Origin: Ixodes scapularis
Taxonomy: Eukaryota; Arthropoda; Arachnida; Ixodida; Ixodidae
Assembly: GCF_016920785.2 (NCBI RefSeq)
Contig: NW_024609839.1
Location: 18,353,085 to 18,417,084 of the forward strand
DNA length: 64,000 nt
Direction of reading: 5' to 3'
Position 1 is the first letter of the stretch. Every line of letters starts with the position of its first letter. The notes under the pieces were generated by a model that did no database searches, was not told the origin of the DNA, and was given only the letters and a program-made list of their open reading frames with translations. Positions 53,972-64,000 of the stretch are shown here, one piece after another. The position numbers were made by a program, and so were the translations under genes.

Positions 53972-54200
53972 AGACATGGAGGTAGGAAGCTTTTAAAGGC
54001 GACGTGACGCCAAAAGAGGCTAAGCCTCTTTTGGCATCTGTCGCTGTTGGCGCTGTTGGACAAAAATGAGAGCTCTCATTTTTGTCCAACAGCGTCTCTT
54101 GGTTTGAACATTGTTGGAGATGTGTCCATCCACACTCTGGCTTCAACTCTGCTGGCGCCATGTTTCCTCCAGGAGCTTCCTACCTCCACGGCTGTAGACA
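53972..54200. repeat. Nested foldback with a perfect loopless palindrome
   Basis: The outer arms GACATGGAGGTAGGAAGCT (about 53973-53992) and AGCTTCCTACCTCC (about 54173-54186) are inverted. Inside lie GCCAAAAGAGGC with its complement (54009-54034), and the 44-bp palindrome 54051-54094, whose halves (CGCTGTTGGACAAAAATGAG plus AG) are exact complements with no spacer. Confidence 0.85.
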
Positions 54201-57200
54201 TGATGATGAAAGTATCTGCGGACATGCCTCAGGAATGTGCGAAGCGCCTTCGCTTTATACGTACTTTGTATATGAATCGAACAGTTCATATTTCATGGCA
54301 AGTGAACTCATATTTAAAAAAAGTTGCAAAAAATGAGAAAGCGATGAATCTTTATATTAAAAAAGAAACAAAAATGGCCAAGTTGCTGAGGACAGCAGGC
54401 TCTGTTCAGATAAGGTCATACACGCGCGTCACGAACGTATATTTTTGTTTTGTTTTCGTTAATTTTGTTACATGTTACTACTTCAATGTGTATAAGGAAC
54501 GTAACATATGAAGAAAAAAATATTCAGTGGGCGGGAACGGCATATTTGATTTTTGAATTTTTCCGTTTATGTGATGTTTGGTGACACCTACCACGCAAAA
54601 TTCAAAGATCAGAAATGTCAAATACTTTTCACTTATAATAGTTTATGAAACATATCGATTGGTATTTCTACAGTACTTTGGATGTTATATATATAGCATC
54701 AAAAATGTGCAAATAAGGCTCCTTTCACGTTTTGTCATTAGATTTCTGAGCAGTTATTTACAGAGTTTGAATAGCTACAACACCAAAAATTTGTCATATA
54801 TTGTTACTAAAACGTTTTTTTTTTTAATAATATGTGTATGATTGCTTTATCGTTGGGATTGAAATTTTTATGTCACTCCAAACCTGTTCTTAATTACAAA
54901 GAAGCAAATAAAAACAAAGAAGCACCTTCGATTTTCCTGAAATTTATAGTGATAGTCGGTCAGCATACTCTCTTGTTTTTACATTAAAAACAAGTTGCAT
55001 CGTTTTGTTCCCTTCAAAGCTACAGCGCTACAAAATGTACTTCCCACGCCGGCAGCTTTGCCCAATGTCACGGAGGAGATGATAGTTTCGATTCCATGCA
55101 TTTTATGAGTTGATACGTTTTTTTTTCTGCTGTGATCGGGTATTGGGCTGAATTGAAAGCATTCTACCAATTAAAACAACATCCGCTTTGGTCTTCCTTT
55201 TTATTAATTTAACCAAAAATCTTGTTTGCCCTTTTAAATAACAACTTCTATGAGTTTTAACTGAACTATTTCTACAAAAGCGGAGCGAAAACTTGTAATC
55301 GCTACTACTGAATTTTTTTCTTACAGAGAGTAGTAATAAAGTAGGCACAGGGGTAGCAATTATATGCGAATATTTAGACTATACCAATATTCGCGATAAG
55401 CTGGGAATGTTTGAGCCACCAAGCTTGCTACACTGCTATACTTCATCTCACCTTAGCACGGACTAACTGCTAAGGCTGTGCAAGCGCGAGCGGCTAGCTT
55501 AGAATGCCTTGACTGGAGCACTCGCTGCACTAGCGCTCGTGCAGCCGCCGAGGCTTCATTCAAAGCAACTAGCTCGGGCTTTTGGCACGCGCGTCTAACA
55601 ATAGTCCATGACAAGGCGAGACAAAGTATACACGTTTGCAAGAAAGGCTCCTGTGCGCTGCCATTTTGAGCGATGCTGGCGCCCCGTACCGTTTCCGCCA
55701 TGCTGGGGTGCGCCAGGGACACGTCATTGGGGTGCGCGATGACAAGATGGTGCCGTTTGCTGCATCGCCGATGGCTTACGTTAGCGGCACACTTAGTGTC
55801 TCGGAACGCAGGAGGAGGTATCCACACAGAGTTGTAGCGTCACATATTGTACCGGGCATCTTTCAGGGTTGGAGCTGACTTTATAACGATCGCAGCCTCT
55901 GTTCCTGCATGTTGTGGAAGCTAGAGCTGCCGCGAGCGCAGCCATCGTTGATGCAAAGGTCATGCGACTTTTGGCGCATTCTGAAGAGAGCGCCTTGAGA
56001 CTTTAGATCTTTTTAAAAAATTTTGATTTGTTACCGCTTTAGGCATTTTATTTAATTGTCCTTGCTAGTTCGCTGTCGAAGATGACACGTGTGCATTTTA
56101 TAATTATTTTTTAAAATTTCTTTCTGCGCTCAGTGGTGTAAGCTTCGGCGAGAGACGGTTGGCAACATTGTACGACAACCAGCGAACGTCCTGGCTGGAG
56201 AGTAGGTCCGCCTCACCTTGGCGCGCGGTTCGAGGTTAAGCCGGGATCCCACTTGCAAAGGTGTATATTCATGACGGTTGTATGTCCGGCTATACGAGGT
56301 AAACCTGAGGCTCCGCTGGCCCGTTCAGCAAGATGTCAGTAATGATTAAACATCTCGCACGCGCGTTGATAAACGCGCGTGCAAAACGCCATTTGGTTTA
56401 GGCTTTTGCTTTAGAACTGTTACTGCTGCCGACGCCGGCACGTGCGGCTCGTGAACACCATTCTCTGCATTCTTCTTGGTGCTTGGGTGATTTGGCAATA
56501 GGTCTATTTTGTAGATTAATTATCAATAGGCACCATTTTCAAGATCAGGACGCTCTCAGGTAGATAATAAAGGTTTTTCAAACTTTATGCCGCTGCGCGA
56601 CCCGCGTCGGCTATGTCTACGCTCGCACCGCCCTCTCTTTGACGTTGTTCCATGCGCTTGCGTGCCTAGTTTCCTTTCCTTCCGCTTTCCCGGGGTAGTG
56701 GTCCCGTCGCGCTTGTCTAGAGCGCCTTCACACACACGCGCACTTTTGCTTGAGTGGTGACATCTCAGCCATTTTTCCGGCCAGTCGTTTTTTACGCATC
56801 TTGAAGTGCGCGCATTCCGGTGTCGCTCGGCTCGAGCGCATAGCTTTGGCTAATACCACTGATCTCTACCATAGGGGGCCGGATGGTGCTTAGCTGCTCT
56901 CCGAGCCTGGCGCAAGTGAACCCACCGGCAGTTCGATGCTTGTCCCGGAAGTCGGGCGTGCGCTGGGTTTCCTAGTGCATTCACTCGATATTTTGGGCAA
57001 TGTTTTTTTTTTTTTTTTGTGTGTGTCTTTAATAGGGTTTAAATGCTCCCATTCTGGAATAAATCCCGAGATTGAGGCATTTGAACTTGGAACATATTCA
57101 CAACTTGATCAACTATAATTTCGAAATATTTATATTACGTGTCTTCCCACGATACTTCTCGGGTCTGCATGCGCTCTTACAGAACAACAAGCAGGCTCTC

Positions 57201-57589
57201 TTGAGGGAACAAACGAAAATCCAGTGCCCTCAATGCTTTGGGAACCAGCACTCGGAAGGGTTACAAAGCCTGCCAAGCGCTCACTTCCGGGACAAGCCGC
57301 TTACTTCCGGTTTCTTCATACCTGTTTGCTCAACGCGCCATCCAGCCCCCTCCAGTGGAAGTCAGTGGCTAATGCATAAGCGCAATTTTACCGCCTAAGT
57401 CACGAACCGAGTGCGCCAGAGAGTAACGCGCTGTCATATACAGGGCAACAATGAATGTCTTTACCATGAGACAGAAAGGCATGTAAGCACCCTACGCGTG
57501 TGTAGTTTCCTCTGGCTCCTCGTGGCGGGTCTGCGTCGTGTGCTAAACAGCTTCGCTGGTCATCCACCACATGATATTTTTTTTTTCAA
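54201..57589. other. No recognised gene
   Basis: Short frames only. A frame pair at 55453-55878 is open on both strands and resembles nothing known. T-runs occur at 54809-54820 and 57003-57019. Confidence 0.4.
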
Positions 57590-57873
57590 TACTGTTAACC
57601 CCAGAGATCAGTCCCCGCAGGGGGCACCTGTGAAAGCAGGTGTTTGGAGAGTGGCGTCTCCACGGACCCCGAGCCATGCGGGTTCGCCTGCCCACGTCTG
57701 GCTGTGCTTGGCTTTCCCGTGTCCGTGGAAAAGGGCATCCTGATGGTTGAGCCGAGCCCGGGGTAGGTTTCGACTCTTCGGGGCCCCCCGGGTAAGGCAA
57801 TACACCACTTCGGCCCCCACTTCCCGTAGACGGGTGTCTTGGCTTGGCCCGACCAGGATGATTCAGTCAGTCG

Positions 57874-58029
57874 CAGGCACGTAGCCAGGGGACGGCCCAT
57901 GGGGCCGGGCCCAGCCCGAAATCTTCCATTTTGCTGGGGCCTCCTCTCCCCCCTCCCCCATAAAGCGTTTTGTCATGGGCGCCCCCCCCCCCCCCCCTCC
58001 CCCGAAACAAAATTCTGGCTACGTACCTG
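57874..58029. mobile_element. hAT-type miniature element, 156 bp
   Basis: The ends CAGGCACGTAGCCAG and (minus) CAGGTACGTAGCCAG are inverted repeats. The flanks GTCAGTCG (57866-57873) and GTCAGTCA (58030-58037) are an 8-bp duplication with one change. It contains a C-run (about 57984-58000) and sits in the 5' region of the LINE. Confidence 0.75.
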
Positions 58030-58237
58030 GTCAGTCACCATATCTTCTAGTATCCCTTCTTATCTTTCTCTTTTCTCTACTCTTCTTTCATTCATATTCA
58101 TCCTTGGCTGCAAGGGCTAACCTTGGTTGGCATTTGACCCCTTGTCTGGACCCACACTAGGTTATAGTGTCTTGGCAGCATTGATAGCGTAATGTTGTCC
58201 GCAAAACCTTTATTGCTATGACGCATTACCTATCCCC

Positions 58238-59677
58238 ATGTTGGGCTCCGTGGTGGGTGGCGCGCTACAGATGCCGAACGCCTTCCCATTTCTTATGGGT
58301 TCCAAACTAAACCAAAAGCCTGATCGGGCCCCGAAAAGGGTCCGGGCCGAGGTACAAGTTAAAGAAGAATTTGCATCCGTGGAGAAGTTTCCTCGATTTC
58401 GTGTCATGCTATCTGAACTGGAGAAACCTTGATTCAAGCTATCCCCTTTCCTGGTTTCGAAGACTCTTGAATCTGTAATCGGGAATAATTTTAAAGCAAA
58501 AGAAAAAATGCCATCTGGAGATCTCCTTGTTGAGTTTGTAACCTCTCAACAAAGCTCAGACCTGCTGGAACTCAACTAGGTTTCTGACTACAGGATTACT
58601 GTATCACCCAACCGCACTTTGAACACAATTAAAGCCGTAATATCAGAAGATGACCTACTGGAATCCCCCGAAGATGAAATTGCCGATGGCCTTCGTGACC
58701 AAGGAGGCATAGCTGCAAAACAAACTTTTTTTCGCCGGGACGGTCATGAGATTAAGACGAAGCATGTCATTCTGACTTTTGAGCTGAGGGCGCTCCCAGA
58801 ATTGGTCAAAGCAGGGTATCAAAACTGTAGAGTACGGCAGTATCTGCGAAATCCTCAGCGTTGCTTCCACTGCCAGAGGTATGGCCATAGCGCCCAGAGC
58901 TGCCGTGGAAAGACAACATGTGCCAAGTGTGGCAAAAATGATTACCCTGCAGAGAATTGCTCGAATCCACCTTGCTGCATCTTGCTGCATCAACTGCAAT
59001 GAACCTCACCCTGCTTATTTTCGATCTTGCAAAAAATGGAAAGAAGAAAAATAAATTATAACACTTAAAATGAAAGAGAACCTTTCGTTCCCCGAAGCCA
59101 GGAAGCGATTCTTTCCTGCAGAAGGGGCCTTACTCTTTGGTGGCACGTGCAGGGGGTATGCCATCAAAGTCTTCGGTTGGAACCCAGGTCTGTCCTAATG
59201 ACCTGGTGATTCCGCCACCTCCCCTGCCTCACAAAGATTCACTCCAAGATGCCGTTTGTCGTTGGAACCAAAAAACCACGGGGCATTCCAGATGGTGCAA
59301 AGGCGAGAGCTGCCTCTGTGCTAATGGAGGGAAGACAAGAGGCCAGGCGGCAACACCAGCCTCAGGGAGAAGGCACTGGTGCCTCCTCCATTCCAAAGGA
59401 CGGACCATCGAACGATGTGCCTGCCTTGGTTACTCGGACCCTTGCCAGGAAGACGGTAGGTGCGCTTCGTTTTCAGGCTTTAGGAGAGGCCTCGACGTCT
59501 AAGGAGGTGCCCATACCAGGTGCTCCCTCAGCCGTTCAGCCTGAGGAGGAGCGGATGGAACTTGGTGAACCACCTCCCCCTCGTTCGGTCCCACCTGATG
59601 ACGACAGGCTTAAAGAGTCATCCCAGAAAAAGCTCAATCCGCGAGTAACCCCACCCAAACCGCCCCAGGTCACCTAG
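58238..59677 (+). pseudogene. LINE ORF1 protein with CCHC zinc knuckles
   Basis: ORF1 proteins of I-clade LINEs bind the element RNA. The N-terminal frame opens MLGSVVGGALQMPNAFPFLM and stops at about 58432. A second frame (58619-59002) carries the nucleic-acid binding part. Its knuckles are CFHCQRYGHSAQSC and CAKCGKNDYPAENC; a third (CINCNEPHPAYFRSC) appears after a one-base shift near 58985. The C-terminal stretch (to 59677) is proline-, alanine- and glutamate-rich. At least four breaks disrupt the reading. Confidence 0.75.
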
Positions 59678-59728
59678 GTCAGGTTTCCTTTTTTTTTGTT
59701 TTGTTGTTATTTTAAACCATTTTTAACA

Positions 59729-60420
59729 TGAACACGCATAGTTTTGTGCAGTGGAACTGTAGAAGTGTCCTGCAAAATATTGATGACATTCATTTCTTTC
59801 TGGATGAGCTACAGTCATTGCTGTGTGCTTGCAGGAGACATATCTTAACAACACCCATACAAATGTTTTAATCACCGCCGCGTTTTTAGAAAGCAGCGGG
59901 ATTCTGAACACTCTTCTGGTGGTGTTGCCATTGTTGTGCGAAGTGGCATAGCGTGTGTGGAAGTTCCTCTGCGTACATCACTAGAAGCAGTTGCGGTACG
60001 TGTTCTTGCTGATCGTCTCATTACGGTTGTGTCCTTGTATTTACCACCTCATCGTGAAATGCATCTTCATGAACGTCAAGGTTTGGTTCAGCAACTCCCA
60101 ACGCCTTTTTTTTTAGATTTCTGGTGATTTTAATGCTCACAGTCCCATATGGGGCAGTAAACGCCTTGACTCTCGTGGCACTGTTGTAGAAAGATTTTTA
60201 CTGTCCTCAGACGCATGTCTTTTAGATAAGAAAGAACCAACATTTTATAGTTCTACTCCTAATTGCTTCACTTCCATTGACCTCTCCATTTCATCCCCAT
60301 CATTACTTCCATGTTTTTCTTGGAAAGTTTTAAACAACCCTTTCGGGAGTGATCATTTCCCGGTTGTAACTGAAAGCCTCGTTCCTCTGCCGACTATTTT
60401 AAAACGAACCCCTAGGTGGA
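59729..60420 (+). pseudogene. LINE ORF2, apurinic endonuclease domain
   Basis: It begins MNTHSFVQWNCRSVLQNIDD, where QWNCRS is the usual first endonuclease motif. The frame shifts within about 120 bp, then continues SSGGVAIVVRSGI and VVSLYLPP, then (new frame near 60110) SGDFNAHSPIWGS, the conserved GDFNAH motif. It ends with NPFGSDHFPV, containing the catalytic SDH. The enzyme nicks target DNA for target-primed reverse transcription. Two frameshifts and the missing E of the QET motif region mark it as broken. Confidence 0.75.
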
Positions 60421-62202
60421 AGCTAGACAAAGCCGACTGGGCACTTTTTAAACTTGATGCAGTGCTTGACCCGTCAGTTCTAGATAATCTGTCACCTGAA
60501 GAAGCGACAGTGTATGTTACCGAGCAAATCATAAGTGCCGCCCAAGACGCCATTCCTCGCACCTCTGAAAATTTACCCAAGAGGTGTAGGCATTGGTGGA
60601 ATGAAGACTGTGCCACCACAAGGAAAAAGCAGCATAGGGCATAGAATACCTTTCGGAGGTACCCAAATTCTTCAACTACGACAGAATTTAAAAGACTAAA
60701 AACAAAGACCCCATGGGCTAGGAGAAAAGCTAAGTGGAAGTCCTGGACCAAGTACATTTCCTCCCTAAATAGTTTTGTCTCGGAGAAGGAAGTTTGGGAT
60801 AGGTACAAAAAAATCAAAGGGGATTACCGTTGCTTTGTTATTCCTCTAATTAGCTCCCCTGCTAATTCGCTGAAAGATGTAGCTAATGTGGTTGGAAAGC
60901 ACTCCGAGAATGTTTCCAGCTCCCGAAATCATTGCACGGAATTTAAACATTTTAAAGCAAGTGCTGAGTGTCACCGTACACCCATGTCCGGTTGTAGCTC
61001 TGAGCCATACAACACTCCTTTCACAATGCAAGAACTAGAGGTGGCTCTGGGCTCCAAGAAGAGGTCGGCTCCAGGCCCTGATGGAATCCACTATGAAATG
61101 CTCCGTCAATTGTCTCGAGAATCACTGAACACAATACTAGGTTTTTCAACTATCTGTGGGAACCAGCTATCTATCCTCAAATCTGGAAACAAGCACATGT
61201 AATTCCTTTGCTGAAAGCTGGGAAGGACCCTTCGGACCCACGTAGTTATCGTCTAATCGCGTTAACGAGTTGCCTTGGCAAAACCTTCGAACGCTTCAAT
61301 AATAGGCGGTTAATATATGTTTTGGAGCATAACCACTTCTTCGCTAATAACCAACGTGGCTTTCGAGAAGGGCGGTCTACTTTGGACCACATAGTCCGTC
61401 TGGAAATGACCATGCGTGAAGCTTTCGTAAATAGGAAACATTGTGTCTCTGTTTTCTTCGACCTGGAGAAAGCATATGATACGACATGGCGGTATGGTAT
61501 CCTTCATGATTTGTATGCCTCTGGTGTGCGTGGTAGCATGTTGCGGTGTATAAGCAGTTTTCTCACAGGTCGCTCATTTCAAGTTCGACTTGGCACCACA
61601 CTATCCGACCAGTACGTCCAGGAAAACGGTGTTCCGCAAGGAGGTGTACTGAGTGTCACTTTTTGTGCCGTAAAGATTAACTCGTTGTCAAAGATAATTC
61701 TACCTTCCATTTCATACTCCCTCTATGTGGATGATATTCAGATTTCGGTTTCTTATTGTGTTCTGTCTAGCTGTGAGCGTCAACTGCAGCTTACCATCAA
61801 CAAAACTGGTAAGTGGGCTGACGAAAATGGGTTTAGGTTTTCACCGGAGAAGACGATCTGTGTGCCATTTTCTCTGCGTCGGAGGCTGTTTCTAGATCCA
61901 GAACCGACGTTAAGCAGGGTGCATATTAGTGTAAAAACAGAGCATACATTTTTGGGCATAACGTTTGATAAAAAGTTAAATAAACTTCGTTTCCCACCTG
62001 AAGGGCCTGAAAAAGAAGTGCCTTAAATCAGACAATATTCTTAAAGTCTTAGCGCACACGTTATGGGGATCCGATAGAATATGTCTGCTACGCCTTTACA
62101 ACTCCCTTATCCGGTCACGTCTAGACCATGGTGCTATAGTTTACGACTCAGCGAGGCCTTCTGCACTCAAAATGTTGGATCCTGTGTATCATTTTGGTTT
62201 AA
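60421..62202 (+). pseudogene. LINE ORF2, reverse transcriptase domain
   Basis: After a linker (PRWKLDKADWALFK; stop at about 60642), the RT begins with LEVALGSKKRSAPGPDGIHY. A frameshift near 61145 precedes the longest open part, 61208-62026: SYRLIALTSCLGKTFE, RGFREGRSTLDHI, SVFFDLEKAYDTTW (first catalytic Asp), NGVPQGGVLS and SLYVDDIQIS (the Y.DD motif reads YVDD). THTFLGI-like residues follow. A frameshift at about 61995 leads to RLYNSLIRSRLDHGAIVYDS. The catalytic residues survive but the frame does not. Confidence 0.85.
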
Positions 62203-63213
62203 AGGGTACCTGCAATAACTTTTTGACTGGTTTTTATTTTGCACCGACCCTGAGCGCACTGAACGTAATAACTTAAAGAAACTTTTCTTTTCTTGCATTT
62301 CGCTTTATTTTAAAAGTTATAGGCAAACTAGAATTACAAAAACAAGCAAAAAATAACCTCCTTCATGACGTCGTAGGTCCTGGCTTGAGTGGCCGTGAAC
62401 TAGGGGAGGAGTAGTGAGCTCATCGAGCGCTCACGGCTGCAGCACTCCGTGTCGACACCTCGAGAGGGCGTCCATAAGCACGTGTTGGATAGGCTGTATG
62501 AAGCCGGCGGCCAGGGTGGCTCGCATTGCTTTTGTTGCGCGAATAAAGACGAATTCGGCATAACACTTTATTGGCCACAAACGAAAGCAAACACGGGTTA
62601 AAGATCAGTTCAGAACGGGAGCGACTTTGCTCTGCCATACCGTCAAATGGCCAAATCGCCAGCCAAGCCCGCGCCGAAAGCCTTCGGAACGCTCGCAACC
62701 GGTCGGATCCTCGAGCCGGTATACGACCGCAGCGCCGCCGCGTACATATGGGACCTTTCTACGCTTGCCGTTCGTTGGCAAATCATCCCAATAGCCCTTT
62801 CTAGTATGCGCAGTTTTTTCCGCCGCTTGGTGGCGGGTTTGTCGACGGGTCTTTTCTTATTTACGTACATTATGAACTGCATTTGTTTCTTTTCTTATCT
62901 AAAATACTGAACAAAAACTACTTTCATACATAATTGAAACGGTTCGCGACACCTATATTTTGTATCTCGACTAAAAAAAAAAGCCTTTAGCTGCTCTGAC
63001 CAGTAGTAAGCCAAGGGCCAAAGACGTCACATATTGCGCGCTTTCGGCAACGCGGGTCGCCCTCGTAGGTGGAGGAAGTTTCCGCGTCGTCCGGTTAAAA
63101 TATGACTCACTGATATTTAGCTACTCTTTCCGTGCCTGCTGGCTTGTCCGAACCCTAAGAGACGAAGAAACCGCGAAAAAAGGTAGACGCTTAAATATGA
63201 TTGCAGGGCCCCT
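62203..63213. mobile_element. TTAA-flanked miniature element (Kolobok/piggyBac type), 1011 bp
   Basis: The ends AGGGTACCTGCAATAAC and (minus) AGGGGCCCTGCAATCAT are inverted repeats. TTAA is present at 62199-62202 and 63214-63217. Removing it restores the LINE reading HFGL-RLATGAFRTSPIPSLY in frame, which gives an empty-site proof. TTAA with AGGG ends fits Kolobok-type or piggyBac-type elements. A 77-92-residue frame pair inside (around 62420-62910) is not recognised. Confidence 0.8.
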
Positions 63214-64000
63214 TTAAGGCTCGCTACAGGTGCCTTTCGCACATCGCCCATTCCTAGCTTGTACGCTGAATCTAATCAGATGTCACTTGGGCACTGACGA
63301 CGTTATCTTGCTGTGAGCTATGCTTCCAGAATTCTATCCTATCCAGATCACCCAACTTATGGTGCTTTGCAACATTCTTGGTTTTCTCGTCTTTCCGAAC
63401 ATAAGCCCAGTGTTGTACCGCCTTTAAGCCTTCGCCTTGAGGGCATTTGTACATCTCTTGACCTCACCCTTGACGAGACCTACCTTTTGCAGACGGGTGA
63501 AAATGAAGCTCCGGGGAGTACGTTGCCCGTATTTTGTGATTGGTATTTTACTAGATTTAATAAACATAACATTCCCCAGTAGTGATTAAGCACGAATTAC
63601 TTGAGTTGTAGAAGAAGTATGGTAACTACTCCCAATTTTACACCGATGGTGCTAAATCATTGCATTTTGTAGGATCAGCAGTTTACTTTGAAGGATTCAG
63701 TAAGGTTCAGCGTCGCAAGGAATGTACAAGTAATTACACGGCAGAGCTCTATGCGGTGTTGATGGCCTTGGAATATATCCTCACCAGCAAGCCGATGCAA
63801 TCAATTTTATTCTTGGATTCTCAAAGTGTGCTCACCCCACTTTGCTCAATGAAGGAAAGTAAAAATCGACTGGCACAACTTGTCCGATCTAAGGTACAAT
63901 GTGGTCTGCGGCTTGACCGAGACATAAAATTCTGCTGGGTGCCTTGCCATTTGGGAATCCTAGGTAACGAAAGAGCAGATTAATTGGCCACTAGCTCTAA
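63214..64000 (+). pseudogene. LINE ORF2, C-terminal region and RNase H, truncated by window end
   Basis: The frame resumes after the TTAA insertion with RLATGAFRTSPIPSLYAES and ASRILSYPDHPTYGAL, the usual linker of I-clade ORF2. After a stop near 63580, the RNase H domain appears: FYTDGAKS (first Asp), NYTAELYAVLMAL (Glu), ILFLDSQSVL (Asp) and WVPCHLGILGNERAD (final Asp and His region). A TAA follows NERAD at about 63981, where the family normally continues. All four acidic residues are kept, but the stops show a dead copy. Confidence 0.8.

Larger units (their letters stand above)
57590..64000 (+). mobile_element. I-clade LINE, decayed, running off the window
   Basis: A GC-rich 5' region (57590-57873 and 58030-58237) is followed by ORF1 with three CCHC knuckles, then ORF2 with an AP-type endonuclease, reverse transcriptase and RNase H. 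The RNase H after the RT places it in the I superfamily. Both frames are broken by several frameshifts and stops. Two miniature elements are inserted (57874-58029 and 62203-63213). The 3' end lies beyond the window. Confidence 0.85.

Noticed and set aside
55453..55878. Overlapping frames of 80-124 residues on both strands
   Set aside because: Openness on both strands suggests base composition. No motif recognised.

Overview
The window looks like repeat-rich chelicerate DNA, most probably from a tick. That is an inference from the style of the mobile elements: Ty3/Gypsy elements with TGTCA..TGACA long terminal repeats, an I-clade LINE with RNase H, Penelope-like GIY-YIG fragments, and Kolobok/piggyBac-type, hAT and Harbinger miniature elements. 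I found no host protein-coding gene that I can defend. Nearly everything recognisable is a transposable element or a fragment of one, and most coding copies are broken by stops and frameshifts.

Layout. 149-3563: a decayed hAT-like element, with TAATTAC-rich blocks and a relic of the hAT dimerisation motif. 4757-25908: a nest at least five levels deep. An AT-rich hairpin repeat (4757-4844 and 25745-25908) is split by a minus-strand Gypsy element (Gypsy-2, 4845-25740, target duplication ATAT). The 3' LTR of Gypsy-2 is split by an unclassified element X (4905-17387, duplication TAGGG). X is split by a second minus-strand Gypsy (Gypsy-1, 5039-15343, duplication GTCAC). One LTR of Gypsy-1 is split by a PIF/Harbinger transposon (about 5143-9581). 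Gypsy-2 also carries a foldback element in gag (21805-23896, duplication CTCGTCGGGG), which itself holds a hAT miniature element (22723-23612, duplication GCTATATT). A tRNA-headed SINE palindrome sits in its 5' LTR.

Gypsy-1 has three LTR copies or part-copies separated by two almost identical 2598-bp repeats. Each repeat has an open reverse transcriptase/RNase H frame on the minus strand. Next to it, in the opposite orientation, lie the LTR end, the primer binding site and a gag-like frame. No integrase is visible. This is the most unusual structure in the window.

26880-28620: two head-to-head Penelope-like endonuclease fragments form a long palindrome, one arm of which is interrupted by a TTA-flanked Harbinger-type miniature element. 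29650-41560: scattered hairpins and miniature elements (hAT at 34095-34461, Harbinger-type at 36285-37620), plus a Gypsy integrase relic (39860-40450). 41561-47961: a region bounded by inverted repeats with a decayed Gypsy gag inside. 47962-57590: mostly unrecognised sequence with palindromes. 57590-64000: a plus-strand I-clade LINE (ORF1 with CCHC knuckles; ORF2 with endonuclease, reverse transcriptase and RNase H), frameshifted and interrupted by two miniature elements, and running off the window end.

The genes do not form a pathway. The window is a layered record of insertions whose relative order can be read from interrupted sequences and target-site duplications. All boundaries were read by eye.
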